From positions 1,860,001-1,924,000 of the forward strand of contig NZ_CM001442.1 of NCBI RefSeq assembly GCF_000244915.1: a stretch of 64,000 nt of DNA, in the 5' to 3' direction. Below, piece after piece: positions 57,793 through 64,000 of the stretch; position 1 is the first letter of the stretch, and the number at the start of each line of letters is the position of its first letter. Under the pieces are notes generated by a model, which worked only from the letters and a program-made list of their open reading frames with translations, searched no databases and was not told where the DNA came from. This DNA is from Bradyrhizobium sp. WSM471 (GTDB lineage: Bacteria; Pseudomonadota; Alphaproteobacteria; Rhizobiales; Xanthobacteraceae). The position numbers were made by a program, and so were the translations under genes.

Positions 57793-58092
57793 TGGCTCGC
57801 CGACCTCGTTGATGGAAGAGGGACAACAGCTACTGGCAGAAAAGATGCGGTGCTCGCTCGTTCCCAGCATTTCGGATTTGCCTTCGCGGCTGATGTGGCC
57901 ACGGTTGGCGCAGGTTCGTTGCTTGTTCGGCACTACAACAGAGCGTCACAGACCGTACACATGGCATACTTTGCAGAAGACTCTTGACCGTGACCGGAGC
58001 TGCGGTCGATCGAGTTGGAAGGATAAGTAATACATCGTAAGCAGCATTCCATCGCTGGTTGTCCCACTTACTTCAGCTTGAAAGGAGGAACC

Positions 58093-58230
58093 ATGCCGCT
58101 GGTAGGAAAGAAATCAAATAGTCGGTACGTTTCGGACGGATCACGCGTTGCGATTGCAACGACGATGTCAAGGAGGCGCCTTGTACGTGGCGTACAGCTT
58201 AAACGCCCGGAGGCCCCTTCAGAGATCTGA
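58093..58230 (+). CDS. Small basic protein with near-perfect ribosome binding site
   Basis: A 45-residue reading frame, MPLVGKKSNSRYVSDGSRVA and then IATTMSRRRLVRGVQLKRPE, ending at TGA 58228-58230. AAAGGAGGAACC places a near-perfect Shine-Dalgarno seven bases before the ATG, the strongest site in this part of the window. The protein is rich in Arg/Lys and resembles no family I know. Support for coding is the ribosome site alone. Confidence 0.4.
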   Translation: MPLVGKKSNSRYVSDGSRVAIATTMSRRRLVRGVQLKRPEAPSEI

Positions 58231-59106
58231 TAGAAGCCGGAGCGTCGGGCGCGCTGAGAGATTGCTCATTTCGCGCAAGCTCGACTGTTCGTCTCACTCG
58301 GCCCTACGCGTGAACTGACATGCCATCAGATTGAGCGGCGACAAGAGGTTATGAATGGCTGTTGAGTAGAGCTTTTCCTCAAGCCGCCCGCCAGGAAGAT
58401 ACGCAAGCAGTTTTCAACGTTGCTAAGACGTCGATCCGGGGCCATGCGGGCTTTTGGGCAACTCGGATCAGCGTGGGGCCGCGCAGGGTCAGTTGCTTAT
58501 CGCCGGTGTTCATCATCCGGGTCGGCGCAATGAAATTCATCCAAAATCCGCGACAATTGCCGAATTCCGTCGCTAGCCCATTCCTTCATGCGTTAATCAC
58601 GTTCGGTAGATCGTTATTATGAAGGGTGCAAGCGCAGCGTCTTCGTGAACTGACTATTCTGGTTCGAAGACGGATTGCGATGAAGCCACCTCACTTCGGG
58701 GCGCGTAAGGGCAAGCTATGACCAACCACCTTTATCGACTCCGGATGGGCACGTACGCCAATGCCTTGTGCCGGCGCAGCAAGCGGGAGAAGCAGCAAAC
58801 GATCTGGCTGCAGTACAACCTGATGCTGCTCGGGTGCGAACTCGGGCGACCCGAGCAGCCGTCTGCTCCGGCCAGCCTGTGCCAGAGAAGCAGTGCGAAA
58901 AAATGATGCAACCGGCAGCTAGTCCGTGCGGAGTTCGGGAGGGTCTAAGACTGGGCGGGCTCGAAGGCGACCTACAGGCGCCGAGAGATCGTCGAGGTCG
59001 CTCCTGAGAAGCCGCATTTGGTTGCGGGGTGTTCTTGATCCACTTGAATCAAGGAGCGTCCAGTACGTACTATCCTCCTCACGAAAGATTGAGGGGAGAT
59101 CTTGAA
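58231..59106. other. Intergenic region with unassigned short frames
   Basis: Frames at 58362-58622 and 58718-58906 are open but have no family resemblance. At 59032-59051 CTTGAT and ATCAAG form a 6-bp stem with an 8-nt loop in front of the next gene; spacing is too wide for an FNR/FixK site. Confidence 0.4.
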
Positions 59107-59307
59107 ATGCTCGATGGCCCCACTGCCGCGCTGCTGCGCGCGGTCCTTGACGAAGTCTGCGAAGAAATTTCGCGGGACGAGACCGGCGTCCGCGCGCATG
59201 TTGCATCGAAACTTCTGGAGGCGGCCAGCGGAGGCGAGACAATGCCCGACCGCCTCAAACAGATCGGCCGAGACGCCCTTCGCGAGGCGCCGACTATGTG
59301 GCGCTAG
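59107..59307 (+). CDS. Conserved small rhizobial hypothetical protein
   Basis: A 66-residue protein, MLDGPTAALLRAVLDEVCEE followed by ISRDETGVRAHVASKLLEAA and RLKQIGRDALREAPTMWR. It matches, as far as I remember, a small helical protein often annotated as hypothetical in Bradyrhizobium. GGGGAG lies eight bases upstream of ATG 59107. Its end overlaps the next gene by 10 bases. An open frame reaches upstream to 59029, but without support. Function unknown. Confidence 0.65.
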   Translation: MLDGPTAALLRAVLDEVCEEISRDETGVRAHVASKLLEAASGGETMPDRLKQIGRDALREAPTMWR

Positions 59308-59981
59308 CCGTCGGCAAAGTTGATGTCATCACTCACGTGAACTTCCAGGTCACAGTCCTCAAGATTCTGGCGAGCTATCCCGATGGGTTCGCGAGCATGG
59401 TGGATCTTAAACGCGACATGGCCATCTTAGCGACGAGCGGTCGGGATTGGGCCGAGCGCACGAAGAGATTGGCCGCCCGTGTGCCGAACCTCGATATTTT
59501 TTCCCAGAGGCTCATTGAGCGTGTGAACGGCGGATGGCGCATCACCGATGCGGGCCGTGTCACCCTCAAATTCATGGAGGTGCGGCCGAGTCCCGCGCAA
59601 GCGATGCCAGAGACGGAGCTAGCCGTTCCCGAGCAACTGACATCGATGGCGGCTCAACCCCCAGCTGTCGAGTCGGTTCGGCGGCGTCATGAACGTCAGC
59701 AGCAACGTCGCACCGCGAAGCGAGACTCGCTTTTAGCCGTGCTCCGTGCATCTTCGTCTGAAGTGGTCCTCCAGAAATTGGTAGTGCGTTCAGCCGCAAG
59801 TGGAAACCCGCAATGGGATGTGCATGCGCCGCGCGTCGGCAACGCGAGCTTATGCACGTTTGATCGAACACCTCCAATATGTCGACGTCATTTTGAGATC
59901 CTTCAAAAGGATGCTGTAGGACAGGGGTTAGGTGCCCGCCACCGCCGAGTTGCACTCAATATATGGCTGCACGGCTGCTGA
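59298..59981 (+). CDS. Conserved rhizobial hypothetical protein, possibly winged-helix
   Basis: A 227-residue frame starting at GTG 59298, inside the end of the previous gene, so probably translationally coupled. The first 95 residues (VNFQVTVLKILASYPDGFAS, DLKRDMAILATSGRDWAERT, RLIERVNGGWRITDAGRVTL) look like a compact helical domain ending in a wing-like hairpin, such as in small DNA-binding or methyltransferase-adaptor proteins. After about residue 130 the sequence becomes low in structure (RRHERQQQRRTAKRD) and the last 80 residues may follow a frameshift. Function unknown. Confidence 0.55.
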   Translation: MALAVGKVDVITHVNFQVTVLKILASYPDGFASMVDLKRDMAILATSGRDWAERTKRLAARVPNLDIFSQRLIERVNGGWRITDAGRVTLKFMEVRPSPAQAMPETELAVPEQLTSMAAQPPAVESVRRRHERQQQRRTAKRDSLLAVLRASSSEVVLQKLVVRSAASGNPQWDVHAPRVGNASLCTFDRTPPICRRHFEILQKDAVGQGLGARHRRVALNIWLHGC

Positions 59982-60535
59982 GTTGGCGGCGGAGATGGGG
60001 GTGCCAACCTGACGTAATTTAAGCAGAGCCGGCCGGACGATTTTGTTCACCTTCAAACCAGACAGTTGTCCACGACTGCATCGATCGCGGTAGCGATGGG
60101 TCTTCGTGCTGGTGCATGCCGTAACAGCCGTGCCTGCCGAAGGCCCGATTGGGCCGCGGACAGTTGGCGTGAGGGCGCGCCCGCGAACCTCTGCGTGCTC
60201 GGGATTGATGCAAAGACGGATCCCGCGTTAGACGTTGAGAGTACCAGCGATCGTCTGTTGATCGCCTTGAGCACCGGCCGCCGTCCCAGCGAATACTATG
60301 GACCTAATCAGAAATCAGCCTGAGCGCGGGGACTTCTAACCTTCACCCCAGCTCTACGCAGTCTCCGGAATAACCCAATCAGACCTCGATGATCTCCTGT
60401 CGGCCGATTCTGACAGACAGAGGAGGCGCGGATTCCTCTTTTCAGAAGTCGTTACTGATGTCCACGCACTTCAAGAGGGGCGACGTCAACGCTAAGCTCT
60501 CGATTGGGCTTGGCGACGCGATGAGCCAAGAAAAA
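59982..60535. other. Intergenic region, nothing recognised
   Basis: No family-like frame on either strand. Confidence 0.4.
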
Positions 60536-60562
60536 TGGCCGTGCAAGGTCTTCGCACGGCCA
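60536..60562 (-). terminator. Hairpin, terminator-like on the minus strand
   Basis: TGGCCGTGC (60536-60544) pairs perfectly with GCACGGCCA (60554-60562) around a 9-nt loop. Read leftward it is followed by TTTTTC, a Rho-independent pattern. No convincing minus-strand gene lies to its right. Read rightward it precedes GGGAGGAAACGCCC, a leader also found at 34034. 60563-61005 holds no recognised gene. Confidence 0.45.
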
Positions 60563-61005
60563 AGTCAGGGAGGAAACGCCCAAAGCGGGCGACTGAAGGG
60601 AGTATTGAAGTGAGTAGATCGACCACTCACCGAGTACTCCAGAACTTGCGCGACGTGTCCGGCCGCGCAAGTTGCGTATCCGCATAGCCGATTCTTCGCG
60701 CTGCTTATCTCCATTTAGATGCTAATTTCGCATGTTTTATGCGCGAACGATGCTTCAATCGCGGCGGTTGCTCCGTGACGCAAAATCGTCGAACCGGAAA
60801 TCGGAGCGCTGTCATTTTGATCGGGACAGAAAATCAATTTCTGCTGATATAACGTGCGCCTTTCGTGCACGAGTTCAGGATTTCGAAATCAATCTAAACT
60901 ACGCAGCGGCTTGTTATCGACCGCGCGAGCCAAACAACTCGATTTTTCGCTAAACGTTGAAGCGCGTTCAGAGCGCCAATCGGACACCACCTGCAGGGTC
61001 AACCC

Positions 61006-63009
61006 ATGAGCAAATGGACAAGAATGAGCGGCATTGCCTGCTGTGGTTCTCGGAGATCATCGATCCGCCGCGCACTCCGAATCGGACTGCGCGAGCAAAT
61101 GGCGCTGCTCGGGCTTTCCGGTGTCGTTGTCACGGCTGCAATTGTATTGCCGCTTGGAACTATGCGAGCCTGATCCAGCGCCAGTCGAGCGCTAGCAATC
61201 AACTGAAAGCTCTTGTTGTATCGTTGTCACAAAGCTTCTTGGAATCCGGCCAAATCGCGAGCGACTTCCGCCGCAGGCCGACTGAAATGCTGATCAAGAG
61301 GCATGCCGATCATCACGAGCGTCAGATGGAAACCCTATCTCGCCTGCAAACATTGGTGTCCGCTTTGCCGGACGATAGCCCGCTGAAGCAGGCCGTCGCC
61401 CTGCAGCCGATTATCAATCTCTTTGCCACCCGCTTTCAGAACGTGGTCTCAGCTCAACGCAACCTCGGCTTCAATGAAGATGATGGATTTCAGGGCAAGT
61501 TGCGTAAGGCCGTGCACGCCGCGGAGCAACAGCTGGCAGAAGCGAACCAGCCGAGCCTCACGATCTTGATGCTGATGATGCGTCGGCACGAAAAGGACTT
61601 CATCCTGCGGGGCGAAGACAATGGGGAAAAACTGACCAACCTGGAGACGGAGTTTGAAACCGAGCTTGCTAAGGCGAGCCTGCCTGCAGAAGCGAAAGCT
61701 GACATTCTCAAACTTGCTCGCGCTTACAAAGACAATTTTGTGTCATTCATGGTAACGCAGCAAACGCTGACCGACCAGGTAAGCGATCTGGGACAAATCT
61801 GACCGCATTCGCCCGGTAATCGTGCGAATCATGACTGTTGCTGACGCCTATTCGCAGGCCGCGGAAATGCGGGCGGAAGAGATTCGGCAGAAGTTGGTCT
61901 GGTGGAAGGGCTAGCAACGCTGCTCGTAGGCGTACTCGCTTTCCTGTTCGGTCAACGCATTGCCAAAACAGTCGCTTTGATGGCGTCGGCGATGCGCCAA
62001 CTCGGCCAAGGGCAGTTTGATGTGGTTCTGCCAGGTCTGGGTCGGAGGGACGAGCTTGGTGAGATGGCCGAAGCAGTAGAGAACTTTAAGCTGAGAGCTC
62101 GCGAGAAGGTACAGGCGCAACTCGACGCCAAGACCGAACGGGATCAGACTGTTGCCGATCAGCGTAAAGCCGAGATCGCTCGGTTCGCAGGCGAATTTGA
62201 AGCAGCCGTGGGGCAGGTGATCGATAACGTCTCGACCGCCTCCACACAACTTGAATCGTCGGCACGAAGCCTCACTGGTTCGGCTGATCAAAGCCGGGAG
62301 CTCTCGATTCAGGTCGCGTCTTCATCGAAAGAGGCGTCCGCCAATGTCCAACGTGTTGCGGCCTCGACAAGCGAAATGGCGACAACGATTGCTGATGCCG
62401 GCCGCCAGGTTGAGGCGACCGCCGATATGGCCCGCGATCCGGTTCGCAAAACCGAAGTTAGCGATCAGCGCATGGTTGATTTGGCCGCCGCAGCCGAGCG
62501 GATCGGCAGCGTGGTTCAGCTAATCGCGGCGATTGCGCGCCAGACCAACTTGCTCGCATTGAACGCGACGATCGAAGCCGCGCGCGCCGGCGATCGCGGT
62601 AGAGGTTTTGCGGTTGTCGCCCAGGAAGTGAAATCTCTCGCGACGCAGACGGCGCAAGCGACCGTTGAGATCCGAGAGCAAATCGACGGCATTCAGACCG
62701 CGACCACCGAAGCGGTCGGCGCAATTACCGAGACAGGCGTTATAATCGCTCGTATTTCGGAGATCGCCAAGGGGGTCGTCGCCTCGATCGCGAAACAGAA
62801 GACGACGAGCGAGAAAGTGGCGTTCATTTGCAGAAAGCTGCTGCCGGAACTACTCGGGTGGCGGAAAGCGCCAGTGATGTCACCCATCGCGCTAAAGAAA
62901 CCGGGGGGCTTCGATGCAGGTGCTGAGGTACACCGAATTGCTGTCCGAGGAAAGCTCTCGGCTGAAGCACGAGCTAGATAATTTCCTCGGGAGAGTGCAA
63001 GCAGCCTAG
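61006..63009 (+). pseudogene. Methyl-accepting chemotaxis protein, frameshifted
   Basis: The relic begins about ATG 61006, with a first membrane helix in LREQMALLGLSGVVVTAAIV. After a shift near 61180 the periplasmic sensor part (to 61802) continues with KALVVSLSQSFLESG and RHEKDFILRGEDNGEKLTNL. Another shift leads to a second helix and HAMP ([40 protein letters not shown]). The signalling domain has the hallmark [20 protein letters not shown] and [20 protein letters not shown] last shift near 62820 moves [19 protein letters not shown] to a new frame, ending at TAG 63007-63009. At least three shifts: not functional as a whole. Confidence 0.82.
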
Positions 63010-63239
63010 CTGCGATATCAACTCGCGCGCTCGCGTAGTTCAATTATTGATTGTCCTTCGCAGCTGGATTCGGTGTTTCCTGCGAGGCGCGCGAGGGGCA
63101 CTGCTTTGAGGCTTACCGAACCGGCGTAGGTGCAATCGATCAGCCGCCTACGCTCAACTCTGATACCGACGCAAGAAATGTCGGAGCGAGGTCTTCGGAA
63201 AGATGGACGTCCGCTTAGTCGTCACCAACGAGGCTGGCG
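63010..63239. other. Intergenic region, nothing recognised
   Basis: Short stretch between two decayed genes, without signals that I can see. Confidence 0.4.
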
Positions 63240-64000
63240 CTATCGGCTCCTGGCGGGGGTATTTTCGTTAAGTAGGACGTCGCTCTCAAAGCGGTTGGAG
63301 TTGTCGTCCTTCGAGCGCACTGATCCAAACGGGCGCTCTAGCATGCGACGAACTCGCACAGGGTCATGACCGATGTGAAACGATGCCGCCTCCCTCTCCA
63401 GCGCGCGCTGCGATACCGTCGCACGGTTACGCTGACGCAGGTAGTCGAACCAAGTCGGACAGTGATAGCGCTCCGTCCACGATTCCGGGTCGGCAATGTC
63501 GCGCGCGATTGATCATCCATAGGCGCCGTTGCGCTGACGGAAGAGCTGGACTGCCAGCATCGCGTTATGGAGGACGATCAAAGGGCCGCTCCGGCCGGTC
63601 AACGCCGGTTGCACGTCAGGATCCTCGAGCAGCTCGGCTTCTTGACCCCGGGCGCCGATGCACGGCATGGGTGACCGGAGGCCTATCAGAGGCGAGAGCA
63701 GCAATAGGGCGCCTAACATCAGAAGCGCAGTGTCGACACCAGCGGCGTCAGTCAGCCTGCCCCCACCCCAACTACCGATCGCAATCCCGCCTGATCCCGC
63801 CGCCTGATAAGCCGCGAGCGAGCGCCCGGCAACCCAGCGGGGCGCTGACAGCTGTATGCCGACGTTGAACAGCACCCATGCCATCATCCATACGGCCCCC
63901 CGCCAGCACCAGTGCGGTCGCTATCAAGATCAGATCGCGGCTCAGAGCCACTGTGAGAAGGCTTCCACCCATCGATAGCGCGCAGGCGCGAATGGATGGC
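63240..64000 (-). pseudogene. MFS_3-type transporter (EntS-like), decayed and cut by the window edge
   Basis: The minus strand shows SLLTVALSRDLILIATALVL (right edge), a shift near 63895 at a run of C, then MMAWVLFNVGIQLSAPRWVA, GRSLAAYQAAGSGGIAIGSW and the helix ALLMLGALLLLSPLIGL. The soluble C-terminus continues as LFRQRNGAYG, a TGA (63509-63511) where Trp is expected, then SWTERYHCPTWFDYLRQRNR, VRVRRMLERPFGSVR and a stop at 63240-63242. This order is that of MFS_3 family exporters with a C-terminal soluble domain. At least one frameshift and one stop. Confidence 0.7.

Noticed and set aside
59032-59051. Possible FNR/FixK site CTTGAT...ATCAAG before the gene at 59107
   Set aside because: The half-sites are separated by eight bases instead of four, so it does not fit the consensus.

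Overview
The window looks like part of a symbiosis or genomic island of a Bradyrhizobium-type alphaproteobacterium. The signs are Bradyrhizobium-style porin and DUF6894-like genes, a typical rhizobial intergenic repeat, a very high load of IS elements and gene relics, and base composition that swings between very GC-rich core-like genes (etfBA, the CoA-transferase relic) and more AT-rich island DNA. The genus is an inference from protein families seen by eye; no database was searched.

1-2.9 kb holds relics: an SDR C-terminus, amidohydrolase and Rieske ferredoxin fragments, and IS66 and IS3 pieces. 2.9-21.4 kb is a catabolic block. A dipeptide/opine-type ABC importer (substrate-binding protein, two permeases, two ATPases) is followed by IS21, acetoacetyl-CoA synthetase, amidase and acyl-CoA ligase relics. 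Then come a second, almost identical substrate-binding protein, a single-chain biotin-dependent acyl-CoA carboxylase, a decayed second permease pair and a tandem-domain CaiB/BaiF CoA-transferase. A 3-hydroxybutyrate-dehydrogenase-like SDR lies on the opposite strand. The first binding-protein gene has a sigma-54-type promoter that is altered in front of the second copy.

23.3-33.9 kb carries core-like electron-transfer flavoprotein genes (etfB, etfA), an M24/ectoine-hydrolase-like protein, an IS630 relic, a Crp/Fnr regulator, an intact malonyl-CoA decarboxylase (matA) overlapping a decayed malonyl-CoA synthetase (matB), a fragment of a pabA-like glutaminase, and a 3-oxoacid CoA-transferase subunit A pseudogene. 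35.2-37.1 kb is a porin gene preceded by three phased GTAC-N5-GTAC elements and followed by a clear terminator. 37.2-43.1 kb is a nest of mobile elements: an IS110/IS1111-type element inside an IS66 tnpC, and an apparently intact IS21 element next to or inside the same IS66.

43.2-53.9 kb is a vitamin block. pabA and pabB (folate precursor) run leftward. bioB, panD, bioF and a fused bioD-bioA, then a CitE-like gene, panB and panC run rightward. Together they give p-aminobenzoate, the late biotin steps and the whole beta-alanine/pantoate branch to pantothenate. 54-64 kb is a region of small genes: a secreted six-cysteine peptide, three related small CxxC proteins (one with a nonsense mutation), a DUF6894-like protein and two coupled rhizobial hypotheticals. 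It ends with a decayed chemotaxis receptor and a decayed MFS transporter that runs off the right edge.

The intact genes suggest an island offering uptake and CoA-dependent catabolism of a peptide-like or amide-like compound plus cofactor self-sufficiency. Many parts of the catabolic module are decaying.
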